Shown piece by piece: positions 52,520 through 61,665 of a stretch of DNA of 64,000 nt (positions are counted from its first letter, which is position 1; every line of letters begins with the position of its first letter). The translations under genes were made by a program, and so were the position numbers. The notes beneath the pieces are model-generated. The model made no database searches, was not told the origin of the DNA, and saw nothing but the letters and a program-made list of their open reading frames with translations. Source of the stretch: CALLMM01 sp964429855 (GTDB taxonomy: Bacteria > Armatimonadota > Chthonomonadetes > Chthonomonadales > CAJBBX01); NCBI GenBank assembly GCA_964429855.1, contig CAYSDM010000008.1, positions 1-64,000 of the forward strand, in the 5' to 3' direction.

Positions 52520-53200
52520 ATGACCATGACAGCCCATCCACTCGCCGCGATTGATGCTCGCATCTCTGCCCGACACCTGCTGACCCATCCGTTCTATCAG
52601 GCGTGGACTCGCGGCGAACTGTCGCGGGAAGCCCTTCAGGACTATGCCCGCCAGTACTATCATCATGTCGCCGCGTTTCCCACCTATCTCTCCGCCGTCC
52701 ATGCTCACACGGACGATCAGGCGGCGCGCCGTCTGCTTCTGATGAATCTGTTGGATGAAGAGGGGGGAACGCCCAACCATCCCGACCTGTGGCTGCAGTT
52801 TGCCGGTTCGCTGGGCGTCTCCGCGGAGGAGGTACGGCAGACCGAACTGTGGGAGGAGACCCGCTGTCTGATAGACACCTTCCGTTCGATCTGCCGCAAC
52901 GGCTCGACAGTGGAAGGTCTTGCCGCGCTCTATGCCTACGAGAGCCAGATCCCGGCAGTCTCCGAGTCGAAGATTGACGGCTTGAAGCGTTTCTATGGTA
53001 TGGAGGATCCGCAGGGGTATCGTTACTTCACGGTACATATCGAGGCGGATAAGGAGCATGCCGCCGCCGAGAGCGAACTGCTGGAATCGCGTCTGAACGA
53101 GCGAAATGAGACCTCGGCGCAGGCGGCGGTGGATCGGACGCTGGATGCGCTGTGGGAGATGCTGACGGGCGTCTGCCGACGGCACGCCATCGGCTGCTGA
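52520..53200 (+). CDS. CADD-type self-sacrificing pABA synthase (folate metabolism)
   Basis: 226 residues; AGGAGG precedes the ATG. Heme-oxygenase-like diiron fold. Metal ligand candidates E80, H87, E141, H173, D177 and H180 (H-x3-D-x2-H) sit exactly one position before the ligands I recall for Chlamydia CADD (81, 88, 142, 174, 178, 181). Y26 and K151 match the CADD Tyr27 and Lys152 used as ring and amino donors. It should make p-aminobenzoate from its own residues with O2. Not adjacent to other folate genes. Confidence 0.88.
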   Translation: MTMTAHPLAAIDARISARHLLTHPFYQAWTRGELSREALQDYARQYYHHVAAFPTYLSAVHAHTDDQAARRLLLMNLLDEEGGTPNHPDLWLQFAGSLGVSAEEVRQTELWEETRCLIDTFRSICRNGSTVEGLAALYAYESQIPAVSESKIDGLKRFYGMEDPQGYRYFTVHIEADKEHAAAESELLESRLNERNETSAQAAVDRTLDALWEMLTGVCRRHAIGC

Positions 53201-53276
53201 CGCCGGAGCGCTTTGTTCGGGAGCAGGGGAAATGATGAATAATAGATACCCCCGGCTCCCGACAGGGAGCGTGCCT

Positions 53277-53918
53277 TTAACGCCGACGGCGTCGCAGGCA
53301 GAGGCTTCCCAGGAAAAGACCGCCCAGAGCGATCAGGCTCAGGGAAGACGGTTCCGGAACCACCGCCGCATTGGAGGCATCGGGCGCAAAGTCCGATATC
53401 TGGGCATTGTTTCCGACTCCCACGCGGGGCCAAAGGTTCCAGGTGTACTGCATGTAGTCCCGCCCGTTTCCGGGCAGAAGCGATCTATCCACTCTGGCGC
53501 GAATCGTGCTGCCGGAGATGGCGATGCTTCCGGCAGGCAGGTTCACCGCCGGCTGACCGTTCAACAGGTTGACCAGTCCCGTCCCATCCGGGCGCATCAG
53601 AATGACCGAGTCGAAGCGCACACCCTGACCGACGGAAGGCGTCCCGCCGACAAATCTTTCGGTTCCCAGTCCTCGATCCAATCCCCAGACATAGAGCGCG
53701 CCGGGCGTAGCGCCGATAGCGCCCGCCATTTCGCCGACGAACTCAAAGTAGGTCGCGTTTAACCTCACATTCGCCCTTAACACGTCCACATCCGGGTTCT
53801 GGGGTCCGGTATAGGTGGGCAGGAAATCTCCCTGCGGGTCCCATACCTGCGCGGAGGCGTGTCCGGTCACCAGCGACGCCAGAACAAAAGTTGCTGCCAG
53901 CAGACGAAGTAATTTCAT
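53277..53918 (-). CDS. PEP-CTERM-sorted exported protein
   Basis: 213 residues from ATG 53918 (AGGAAGG upstream). Signal peptide (1-23), a beta-rich body and the sorting tail V-P-E-P-S-S-L-S-L-I-A-L, hydrophobic, ending in Arg (R-R-R-R-R). Recognised by an exosortase and then attached or released at the surface; none is in the window. The body has no known domain. Its promoter lies about 185 bp upstream, so the leader is long. Confidence 0.9.
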   Translation of the reverse strand: MKLLRLLAATFVLASLVTGHASAQVWDPQGDFLPTYTGPQNPDVDVLRANVRLNATYFEFVGEMAGAIGATPGALYVWGLDRGLGTERFVGGTPSVGQGVRFDSVILMRPDGTGLVNLLNGQPAVNLPAGSIAISGSTIRARVDRSLLPGNGRDYMQYTWNLWPRVGVGNNAQISDFAPDASNAAVVPEPSSLSLIALGGLFLGSLCLRRRRR

Positions 53919-54102
53919 GAGTTCCTTCCTTCTCTCGCAAAAAATGTGCAGGTTGCTGTACTTGTTACAACGAGGACGGGCGCGCTTGCAGGCTCTCTCG
54001 TCTCTCACCTCCCTCCCTGCTTTCGCCGGAAAAAGGGTACACTCTAAAACAACATCCGGGCAAGCGCGATACGCGCAGGCACGTCCCCCGCTGTCTGTCC
54101 GA

Positions 54103-54131
54103 ATTATAACATGTATAATTTAGTTTGACAA
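54103..54131 (-). promoter_or_regulatory. sigma70-type promoter of the PEP-CTERM gene
   Basis: On the minus strand TTGTCA (54131-54126), exactly 17 bp, TATAAT (54108-54103). The predicted start gives a 5' leader of about 178 nt before ATG 53918. A TTGACA on the plus strand overlaps it and may be the -35 of carB, but its -10 is unclear. Confidence 0.75.
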
Positions 54132-54206
54132 CCGCCGTTTATGTATTCTGTTGAAATTTTCAAGGATTTTTAGTTTCACTGGATTCCGTCTAAGGAAAGA
54201 GACCGT

Positions 54207-55796
54207 ATGGCAAACGAAAGCCATTCCAACCAACCTGTCGGCAAGAAGATCGTGGTGCTGGGATCCGGCCCCATCCGAATCGGGCAGGGAATCGAGTTCG
54301 ACTACTGCTCCGTCCACTGCGTCTGGGCATTGCGCGAAGCCGGGTACGAAGCCCTCATCATCAACAACAACCCGGAGACCGTCAGCACCGACTTCGATAC
54401 CTCCGACCGCCTCTATTTCGAGCCGCTCACTCCGGAGGATGTGCTCAACATTCTGGATCGAGAACAGCCGGAAGGGGTGATCGTGCAGTTTGGAGGACAG
54501 ACCGCCATCAATCTGGCGCGCCCCCTGCATGAAGCCGGCGTGCGTATCTTCGGCTCCAGCTTCGAGTCTATTGATCTGGCGGAAGACCGCGACCGCTTTG
54601 AGAAGGTGCTGAGCGAACTGGGCATTCCCAAGCCTCCCGGAAGAGCGGTCACCAGCATCGGCGCGGCGCAGGAGGTGGCGGAGGAGATCGGCTATCCGGT
54701 GCTGGTGCGCCCCTCCTATGTGCTGGGCGGGCGCGCCATGGAGATTATCTACACGCTGGAGGACCTGCTCTCCTACATGCACTATGTCGTGGAGGTCTCC
54801 CCGCGCGCGCCGATCCTGGTGGACAAGTACGTTCTGGGGAAAGAGGTGGAGGTAGATGTCATCAGCGACGGCGTGGACTGCCTGCTGCCCGGCATCATGG
54901 AACATATCGAGCGGGCGGGCGTTCACTCCGGCGACTCGATGGCGGTCTACCCACCGCAGTCGTTGAGCGAGTCGGTCATCGCCCAGATCGTGGAGACCGC
55001 CACCGCGCTGGCGCGCCGTCTGGAGGTGCGCGGTCTGATGAATATTCAGTATGTGGTCGCCGACGATCAGGCGCAGGTGCTGGAGGTAAACCCCCGCGCC
55101 AGCCGCACCGTTCCCTACCTCTCCAAGATCACCGGCATTCCGATGGTGCGCGTCGCCACCCATGTGATGATCGGGCGCGCGCTTCGGGAGCAGGGTTATC
55201 AGAGCGGGCTGCATCCCGACGCGCCTCTGATCGCTGTGAAAGCCCCGGTTTTCAGTTTTCTGAAGCTGACCGGCGTGGACATCAGCCTGGGACCGGAGAT
55301 GAAGTCCACCGGCGAGATCATGGGGATAGATAACGACTACGCGCGCTCACTCTACAAGGCGATGATTGCCAGCGGCGTGGATGTGCCTCCCAGAGGGAAG
55401 CTGCTGGCTACCATCGCCGATCATGATAAAGCGGAAGCGGTGATGATTATCCGTGAATTCGCCTCCCTTGGCTATGAGGTCTATGCCACCGCCGGAACCG
55501 CGCGCCTGCTCAATCAGTGCAACGTTCCCGCCATGCCCGTCCAGAAGATTCATGAAGGCTCCCCGAATCTGGTAGACCTGATCCGCAGCGGCGAGATTGA
55601 CCTGCTGATCAATACGCTTTCGACAGATAAGCGAACGGAGCGGGAGGGCGTTCTCATTCGCCGGGCCAGCGTCGAGATGGGTATTCCCTGCCTCACCTCG
55701 CTGGACACCGCCCACGCCCTGCTGCTGGCGATCAGTTCTCGCCGGGAAGGCAGAGAGATGGTCTGCAAGCCGATCCATGAGTATGTCAGGGGATAA
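54207..55796 (+). CDS. carB: carbamoyl-phosphate synthase large subunit, C-terminal half (split CarB)
   Basis: 529 residues: the second ATP-grasp half of CarB, starting K-K-I-V-V-L-G-S-G-P-I-R-I-G-Q-G-I-E-F-D-Y, with E-V-N-P-R-A-S-R-T-V-P for the ATP site, then the allosteric MGS-like domain (about 390-520). AAGGAAAG precedes the ATG, so this is a real start and not a broken gene. As in Aquifex and Methanocaldococcus, the half that phosphorylates carbamate is a separate protein. The other half and carA must lie elsewhere. Confidence 0.93.
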   Translation: MANESHSNQPVGKKIVVLGSGPIRIGQGIEFDYCSVHCVWALREAGYEALIINNNPETVSTDFDTSDRLYFEPLTPEDVLNILDREQPEGVIVQFGGQTAINLARPLHEAGVRIFGSSFESIDLAEDRDRFEKVLSELGIPKPPGRAVTSIGAAQEVAEEIGYPVLVRPSYVLGGRAMEIIYTLEDLLSYMHYVVEVSPRAPILVDKYVLGKEVEVDVISDGVDCLLPGIMEHIERAGVHSGDSMAVYPPQSLSESVIAQIVETATALARRLEVRGLMNIQYVVADDQAQVLEVNPRASRTVPYLSKITGIPMVRVATHVMIGRALREQGYQSGLHPDAPLIAVKAPVFSFLKLTGVDISLGPEMKSTGEIMGIDNDYARSLYKAMIASGVDVPPRGKLLATIADHDKAEAVMIIREFASLGYEVYATAGTARLLNQCNVPAMPVQKIHEGSPNLVDLIRSGEIDLLINTLSTDKRTEREGVLIRRASVEMGIPCLTSLDTAHALLLAISSRREGREMVCKPIHEYVRG

Positions 55797-55806
55797 GGAG
55801 AAGACG

Positions 55807-56283
55807 ATGCTGCCGGACAAGGCGCTGCACTATCTGAAAGAGGGACTGGCAGCGACGCCGGTCGTGATTGACCGCCTGCTGCGCGAGGCGGCTCCCGAGC
55901 AGTACGACCTGCGTCCCGATCCTGAGCGATTCTCGCTGCGGGAGGTGATGGGGCACCTGGCGGACTGGGAAGGCGTCTGGATGGAGAGGGCGCAGCGCAT
56001 CCTCACGGAAGAGCACCCGTCTCTGCCGGGCTACGATGAGGGTGTCTGGGCCATAGAACACGACTATGCCCATATGGATGTATCGGAGCAGCAGGCGCGA
56101 TTTCGTGAAGGACGCATGAAACTGCTCGCGATGATTCACCGTCTGTCTGCTGAGGAGTGGACGCGCACTGCCCGGCACAGCGAATGGGGTGAAATCACGC
56201 TGGTCGGCATGATGACGCTGGCGCTGGGACACGACGGCTACCATACGCGCCAGATAGCCGAATGGATAGATCGAAAGGCGTAA
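55807..56283 (+). CDS. DinB family protein
   Basis: 158 residues from ATG 55807 (AAGGAG upstream). DinB four-helix bundle with the metal histidines in M-G-H-L-A-D-W-E near 47 and G-H-D-G-Y-H-T-R-Q-I near the end. Possible thiol transferase or metal-dependent enzyme; substrate unknown. Starts 10 bp after split carB and is followed 2 bp later by a sulfurtransferase, so likely one operon. Confidence 0.88.
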   Translation: MLPDKALHYLKEGLAATPVVIDRLLREAAPEQYDLRPDPERFSLREVMGHLADWEGVWMERAQRILTEEHPSLPGYDEGVWAIEHDYAHMDVSEQQARFREGRMKLLAMIHRLSAEEWTRTARHSEWGEITLVGMMTLALGHDGYHTRQIAEWIDRKA

Positions 56284-56285
56284 GG

Positions 56286-57164
56286 ATGAAGATTGGGGTA
56301 TGTCTGTTTGTGTTAACTGTCTGCCTGCTGATGAGTATGGCGTTCGCCCTCTCTCAGCCGAAGCCGCCGATGCTGGTGGAGACGGAGTGGCTGGCAAAGC
56401 ATGGGGAAAGCGGGTATGTGCGTATCATTGATATGCGCGCGCTGAAAGACTATGAGGCAGGGCATATTCCGCAAGCCATTCATCTGGACGAGAGGTCGCT
56501 GCGTAATGAGGCGGAGCGCGACACCTATCTGCCGATGCCGGAGAAGTTCGCGAAGCAGATGGGCGAGATGGGAGTCTCCGGCGAAACGCACGTAGTCGTT
56601 TACGACGATCAGGGCGGGCGGAGCGCGGCGCGCCTCTGGTATGTTTTAAACGCCTTCGGGCATACGCGGGTCAGCCTGCTCAACGGCGGCTGGCAGAAGT
56701 GGAAAGGAGAGGGGAGACCGGCTACCGCCGAGATACCGCCGATACCACAGGCGCTGTTTGTCCCGAAGCCGGTTCCGTCGCTCTCCTGCCCCTCCCCGGA
56801 ACTGCTGGCGCGAAAGCCGGGCGTGGTCGTGCTGGACTCGCGTTCGCCGAAGGAGTTCGATGGCTCTGAACTGACTCGCGGCGCGGATCGCGCCGGACGC
56901 CTGCCGGGATCGGTCAACGTGGAGTGGAAGGAGGCGGTGACGGGACCCTATATGGTCTTCAAATCGGCGCAGGAGTTGAAGAGGCTCTTTGCGCAGAAGG
57001 GGATTACGCCGGAGCGCGAGATCGTTGCGCTCTGCGGAACCGGCGGGCGCGCCGCCCATACGCTCTTCACGCTGAAGATGCTCGGATTCCCGAAGGTGCG
57101 CGTCTACTACGGCTCGTTCCTGGACTACATCCGCCGACCGGATTCGCCTCTCGAGAAGCCCTGA
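56286..57164 (+). CDS. exported thiosulfate/3-mercaptopyruvate sulfurtransferase, two rhodanese domains
   Basis: 292 residues with a signal peptide (1-21). Two rhodanese domains. The N-terminal one is inactive (no Cys; V-V-Y-D-D-Q-G-G-R); the C-terminal active loop is A-L-C-G-T-G-G-R-A-A, with catalytic Cys. The loop C-G-T-G-G-R is closer to thiosulfate than to mercaptopyruvate enzymes. Predicted periplasmic. Its TGA stop overlaps the dGTPase start (TGATG). Confidence 0.9.
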   Translation: MKIGVCLFVLTVCLLMSMAFALSQPKPPMLVETEWLAKHGESGYVRIIDMRALKDYEAGHIPQAIHLDERSLRNEAERDTYLPMPEKFAKQMGEMGVSGETHVVVYDDQGGRSAARLWYVLNAFGHTRVSLLNGGWQKWKGEGRPATAEIPPIPQALFVPKPVPSLSCPSPELLARKPGVVVLDSRSPKEFDGSELTRGADRAGRLPGSVNVEWKEAVTGPYMVFKSAQELKRLFAQKGITPEREIVALCGTGGRAAHTLFTLKMLGFPKVRVYYGSFLDYIRRPDSPLEKP

Positions 57165-58231
57165 TGAGTCCCCGCGAACGACAGGAGCAGTGGGAGCGAG
57201 AGTTTCTGGCTTCCTGGGCGTCCAAAGCCGCCGAATCACGCGGGCGCGAGCGTCCGGAGCCGTCCGACCCGGTGCGTACCGTCTTTCAGCGTGACCGCGA
57301 CCGGATTCTGCACTCCAAAGCGTTCCGCCGGCTCAAACATAAGACACAGGTCTTTCTCGATCCGGAGGCGGACCACTTTCGCACCCGCCTGACCCACACG
57401 CTGGAGGTGGCGCAGATCGCCCGGACGATTGCCCGCGCTCTGCGTCTCAATGAAGACCTGACGGAAGCGATTGCTCTGGCGCACGATCTGGGACACCCTC
57501 CCTTCGGTCATGCCGGGGAGGAGGCGCTCGATCAGGTCTATCGCGAATTTGTGCCGGAAGCTGGATTTCGCCACTATGAGCAGAGCCTTCGGGTGGTCGA
57601 AGTCCTGGAGCAGCACGGCGACGAGATCGGATTGAACCTGACCTGGGAGGTGCGCGACGGCATCGCGCATCACAGCAAGGGACGCTCCGACCTGGCGGAC
57701 CCTTCGACGGCACGCGCCGCCACGCTGGAAGGAAAAACGGTGCGTATTGCGGACCGCGTCGCCTATATCAATCACGACATAGATGACGCCATTCGCGCCG
57801 GGATCATTTCGGAAACCGATCTTCCCGCCGACTGCATGGAGGCGCTCGGATACACCCACTCGGAGCGGATCGCGACGATGGTCATAGACATCGTGGGGCA
57901 CAGCGAAGACAAGCCGGAAGTGGATATGTCTCCGGCGGTCTCGACGATCACCGACCGGCTGAAGGAGTTTCTCTTCGAGCATGTCTACTGGAACCCGCAC
58001 AAAGGCGCGACGGAGCTTGCCAAGGCGCAGGGCGTTGTGCGGGAGCTTTTCCGCCTCTATATGGCTTCGCCGGAGAAGATGACAGGGCGATTGGAACTGC
58101 GCGAGGTCGAGACGCCGGTTCGCGCGCAGGCTGTCTGCGACTTCATCGCCGGAATGACGGACCGTTATGCCGTATCGCGGTTTATCCGCTACTTCCTGCC
58201 TCGCGGCATGGGAGAACAGGAAGGCGAATAG
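57164..58231 (+). CDS. dgt: deoxyguanosine triphosphate triphosphohydrolase-like protein (HD domain)
   Basis: 355 residues from ATG 57164; the longer reading to 56924 runs inside the sulfurtransferase. HD phosphohydrolase: R-L-T-H-T-L-E-V-A-Q-I near 71, A-H-D-L-G-H-P-P-F-G-H-A-G near 107, and a later conserved Y-I-N-H-D-I-D-D-A. Type-2 dGTPase-like length. Hydrolyses dNTPs to nucleosides and tripolyphosphate. Coupled to the sulfurtransferase. Confidence 0.92.
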   Translation: MSPRERQEQWEREFLASWASKAAESRGRERPEPSDPVRTVFQRDRDRILHSKAFRRLKHKTQVFLDPEADHFRTRLTHTLEVAQIARTIARALRLNEDLTEAIALAHDLGHPPFGHAGEEALDQVYREFVPEAGFRHYEQSLRVVEVLEQHGDEIGLNLTWEVRDGIAHHSKGRSDLADPSTARAATLEGKTVRIADRVAYINHDIDDAIRAGIISETDLPADCMEALGYTHSERIATMVIDIVGHSEDKPEVDMSPAVSTITDRLKEFLFEHVYWNPHKGATELAKAQGVVRELFRLYMASPEKMTGRLELREVETPVRAQAVCDFIAGMTDRYAVSRFIRYFLPRGMGEQEGE

Positions 58232-58268
58232 CTGCCGGAATATGTCGTAAAATCGCAAGGAGTTTGTT

Positions 58269-58760
58269 ATGCAAACAAAGCATATCGTGCTGGGTCTTGT
58301 CGCCTGCTGTGTGCTGGTGATGATCGGGGTCGGGGCGTGTGTCGCCGTTGGCTACTTTGGCGTTCAAGCAGCGCAGAAAGAGATCGAATCCGGGAAGGCG
58401 CAGGCGACCGCCTTCCTGGATGCCATCAGTCAGGGAGACGATCAGAAAGCCTACGGAATGCTCTCCAGCAGCGGCAAGTCCTCTATCTCCGAGGAGGAAC
58501 TGGCAAAGAACGCGGAGGAGATTCGCAACGAACTCGGCTCATTCACCTCCACCGCCGGAGGACTGATGGGAGGCAGAGCCGATATCAAAGTGGAGAATCA
58601 AGAGTGGCGCTACACCGATACCTACACCCTGTCCGGCTCTAAAGGCTCCCGAACGGTGCAGATTACGATGCATCGCGCCAACCAGCAGTCGCTCTGGCAG
58701 GTGGAGAATGTCACCTGGAACACGGGCGGGTCCAGTTCCTCCGGCACAGGCGCTCCGTAG
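58269..58760 (+). CDS. membrane-anchored or secreted protein, DUF4878-like
   Basis: 163 residues; AAGGAG precedes the ATG. N-terminal membrane helix or uncleaved signal (7-32), then a small alpha/beta domain with A-F-L-D-A-I-S-Q-G-D near 50 and W-Q-V-E-N-V-T near 146, a pattern of NTF2/DUF4878-type proteins, and a Ser/Gly tail. No catalytic residues visible. Function unknown. Confidence 0.75.
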   Translation: MQTKHIVLGLVACCVLVMIGVGACVAVGYFGVQAAQKEIESGKAQATAFLDAISQGDDQKAYGMLSSSGKSSISEEELAKNAEEIRNELGSFTSTAGGLMGGRADIKVENQEWRYTDTYTLSGSKGSRTVQITMHRANQQSLWQVENVTWNTGGSSSSGTGAP

Positions 58761-58787
58761 CCGTATCGCGGTTCGCTTCGAGATCGG

Positions 58788-59657
58788 TCAGACGTTGAGG
58801 CGTTCGCCCCAGAGCAGACGCTTGCGGATTTTACGGTAGAAGCTGGTGGGCTGCAGGGTCACGATTCGGGTCGAAAACTCTGCGCGGCAGACTTCGACCC
58901 GGTCGCCGACCTTCAGGGGGCAGGGGCGAATTATATCGGCGGTAAAGAAGAGGTCGCCGCTGTCGGTCTCGATATGGAAGGAGATCACTTCGCTCGCCGG
59001 AACGATCAGCGGGCGCGCCGCCAGCGTGTGGGCGCAGATGGGAACGACCAGCAGCGCCTGTACGGTCGGCTCCACCAGCGGACCGCCCGCCGACAGGGAG
59101 TAGGCGGTGGAGCCGGTGGGAGTCGCCACTACCACGCCATCCGCCGGATAGGTGACGAACGACTCCCCGGCGAACGCCATGTGCAGGTTCGGCATCTTGG
59201 AAGCGGCTGTACGGCTCAGAACGATGTCGTTGAGACCCACCGCGCTGTGAACCACCTGTCCCTCGCGGAAGACGCGCCCCTGCACCATCATCCTCTCTTC
59301 GATCCGCAGGTTCCCCTCCAGAACCTCCTCCAGATGTGAAAAGAGCGTATTGGGATGTGTCTCCGCAATAAAACCGAACTGCCCCATATGGACTCCCAGG
59401 ATGGGAATTCCATGCGGGGCAGCGATATGGCTGGCGCTTAAGATCGTCCCGTCGCCTCCGAGAGTAACGAACAGGTCTATCCCGGCAGGTTCCGCCTCCT
59501 CGAAGATCAGATCCTCCCTTCCCAGCAACGGCGCGGAGCCGGGATCCAGCCGCACCTCCACGTCCCGCTCCGTCAGCCAGGCGATCACCTCCGGCGCGAA
59601 GCTCAACGCCTCCCACTTCGAGTTATTGACAATCAAGCCGACCGTTCGGATAGACAC
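58788..59657 (-). CDS. nadK: NAD kinase
   Basis: 289 residues from GTG 59657 with GGGAGCAG upstream; the reading to 59753 has no such site. L-G-G-D-G-T-I-L is the ATP/metal motif, L-N-D-I-V-L-S-R the N-x-D motif and T-G-S-T-A-Y-S-L-S-A-G-G-P the glycine-rich NAD loop. Makes NADP from NAD. Followed upstream by a small membrane protein, same strand. Confidence 0.94.
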   Translation of the reverse strand: MSIRTVGLIVNNSKWEALSFAPEVIAWLTERDVEVRLDPGSAPLLGREDLIFEEAEPAGIDLFVTLGGDGTILSASHIAAPHGIPILGVHMGQFGFIAETHPNTLFSHLEEVLEGNLRIEERMMVQGRVFREGQVVHSAVGLNDIVLSRTAASKMPNLHMAFAGESFVTYPADGVVVATPTGSTAYSLSAGGPLVEPTVQALLVVPICAHTLAARPLIVPASEVISFHIETDSGDLFFTADIIRPCPLKVGDRVEVCRAEFSTRIVTLQPTSFYRKIRKRLLWGERLNV

Positions 59658-59722
59658 GCTCTGCTCCCGCGCAGGGTTCTGTCGGAGGGCGAAGTATGCC
59701 TCTCCGAAAAGACCTCTCCCGC

Positions 59723-60280
59723 TCACACGCTGCTGTGATAACTGTCCATCCACGCCTCGTCGTGGGTTCGCGTCCCCTCCTCCACCGGCACGCCCACATA
59801 GTCAGCAATCTCCCGGGCAACCTCCAGTATCTCCTCCTTCGCGCCGGGCAGCTTCGACGATTCGGCGATGGTGATGCGCCTTCCCTCATCATACGAGATC
59901 ACCAGAGCCAACTCTTCGACCTCGATCTGATCGTCCTCTTCGCGAATATGCCGTACCAGCACATGTTCGATATTCTTCAGGGAGGTTACCGGTTTCCGGT
60001 TGTAGGTGAACTTATCCGTCTCTTTATCGAACAGGAAAATGTCATCGTTGCTGTTTCGACGCAGTTCGACCGCCTGGATCGCCAGGGCAAAGAGCATGAC
60101 AAAGGCGATCACGGCAAAGAGCAGATAGGAGCGCTGCGCCGCCCCCAGCACGATGCCGAGAATGAAAGCGACCACGAAGATCGCGCCGTAATTGATGAGT
60201 GTAATCTGACGGCGGAAAGGGGCGCTGCTTTTCGTTACGAGCAGCATACCCCGCGGCTTCGCAACGCTTAACAGTTTCAT
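59723..60280 (-). CDS. membrane protein of unknown function
   Basis: 185 residues from ATG 60280 (GGAGGA upstream); the extension to 60379 lacks support. Two adjacent membrane helices (about 30-70) with a short loop, then a cytoplasmic domain of beta strands and helices with I-F-L-F-D-K-E-T-D-K-F-T-Y near 80, as in PH-like membrane proteins. Function unknown. About 65 bp before the nadK start. Confidence 0.75.
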   Translation of the reverse strand: MKLLSVAKPRGMLLVTKSSAPFRRQITLINYGAIFVVAFILGIVLGAAQRSYLLFAVIAFVMLFALAIQAVELRRNSNDDIFLFDKETDKFTYNRKPVTSLKNIEHVLVRHIREEDDQIEVEELALVISYDEGRRITIAESSKLPGAKEEILEVAREIADYVGVPVEEGTRTHDEAWMDSYHSSV

Positions 60281-60499
60281 CGCTTCCTCCGAGAGCCTGA
60301 CCGAACAGGGCAGTTTGATGGCACAGCCGACGGACACCGATAGCAGACGAATGCAGGGCGCAAAACCGAACGCGGGCACGTCGAAAGTACGTCTTTCTGC
60401 GGGGAGTATAGCATAACCGTTCCCGTTTTACAATCCGCCTTGGCGGAGAGAAAAAAAACGCACTATTCTTCCGGGGATCGCCTCCCCGGATTTCTGCTT

Positions 60500-61489
60500 T
60501 TAGATATTCAAACCGGCGATCTCCGGAGGAGGCTCGATTCCGGGGTAGCGATGTCGAACGCGGTAGCCTTCCGGAGAGACGCCGAAGTGACGGCGGAACA
60601 GCCAGCTAAACGACCCCAGGCTCTCAAAGCCCAGTTTCAGGCAGATGTCCGATATCCGATGATCGGTGCGCGAGAGAAGCTGCACGGCGCGCTCCATACG
60701 ACGGCGCGTCAGATACTGGTGCGGGGTCTCCCCGAACACCTGCCGGAACAGTCGCAGAAAGTGGTGCGGCGAAAAACAGGCGGCTGCGGCGATCTGGGGA
60801 ATGGTCAGCGGTTGATCCAGATTCGACTCCATGTAGTCACGCGCCACATGCAGCCGCCGGTAAAGCTCTTCACGGGTAGAGGCGCGCACCGCCGGCATCC
60901 GCTCCATCTGACGGTAGACCTCGCGATGCACCTGCAGCATTCGCTCCAGGATGCAGTGGAACTGCTCCTCCAGCCGCCCGTGCGTTACCTCTCCGCTCTC
61001 CACCAGACTCTGAAGCTCATACAGCGCGGGAGAAAGAAGGTCGTCGTGCGGGTAGAGCTTCTCCAGAAACTCAATCGGGGGCTGCCACCCTTCTTGCGGC
61101 ACATCGAGCAGGCGATCCGAGGAAGAGATCAGGCTGCGAAACACATCGTTGGCGAAGGCAGGCTGGAAGGTGGCGGTAAAGCACTCGACCGGATGATCCG
61201 AATGAATGGTGCTGGAGAACCGCCGCATATAGTTCATGATATGATACGCGCTGTCATCAATGACGACACGGCTGCGACCAATCTGCAACACGCGCTCTCC
61301 ATTCGCCACCCAGCGCACCGCCAGCAGCCCCTCGTTCTCCGGGTTCTCCAGCCATGTGGTTGCCCAGTGAATAAACATATTGGCGGGCGTATCCGAATCG
61401 ATCAGCCCGCCTGGCATCGGCGTAACGCGGGTCGGCACATCGGTAAAGACCCGTGTCGGTTTACATTCATCCGTATTGTGACGGCTCAT
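60500..61489 (-). CDS. AraC family transcriptional regulator
   Basis: 329 residues from ATG 61489. The N-terminal part is a cupin-like sensor (about 20-150). The C-terminal ~100 residues hold two helix-turn-helix motifs: L-T-I-P-Q-I-A-A-A-A-C-F-S-P-H-H-F-L-R-L-F and then I-S-D-I-C-L-K-L-G-F-E-S-L-G-S-F. Likely senses a sugar and acts on nearby or distant genes; no target is evident beside it. The 100-bp gap downstream of it holds nothing I recognise. Confidence 0.9.
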   Translation of the reverse strand: MSRHNTDECKPTRVFTDVPTRVTPMPGGLIDSDTPANMFIHWATTWLENPENEGLLAVRWVANGERVLQIGRSRVVIDDSAYHIMNYMRRFSSTIHSDHPVECFTATFQPAFANDVFRSLISSSDRLLDVPQEGWQPPIEFLEKLYPHDDLLSPALYELQSLVESGEVTHGRLEEQFHCILERMLQVHREVYRQMERMPAVRASTREELYRRLHVARDYMESNLDQPLTIPQIAAAACFSPHHFLRLFRQVFGETPHQYLTRRRMERAVQLLSRTDHRISDICLKLGFESLGSFSWLFRRHFGVSPEGYRVRHRYPGIEPPPEIAGLNI

Positions 61490-61616
61490 ATTCCGCTCAT
61501 CTCCGGCATGGGAGGCGCAGGGGCATTCCGTAAGACAGCGATACCGCCTCCGGTACACTACATACGAACGAGCGCGATGGCGGGTGTTATCGAAAATTGC
61601 TTTTTTGGGAAACCGG

Positions 61617-61648
61617 TAAAAAAACGGCGTCCCTCACAGGGACACCGT
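61617..61648 (-). terminator. terminator of the two-component operon
   Basis: 11-bp stem with one mismatch (acggcgtccct / agggacaccgt), 3-base loop, and seven T on the minus strand. Confidence 0.85.
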
Positions 61649-61665
61649 CGAAAAAAGCGTTTCGT

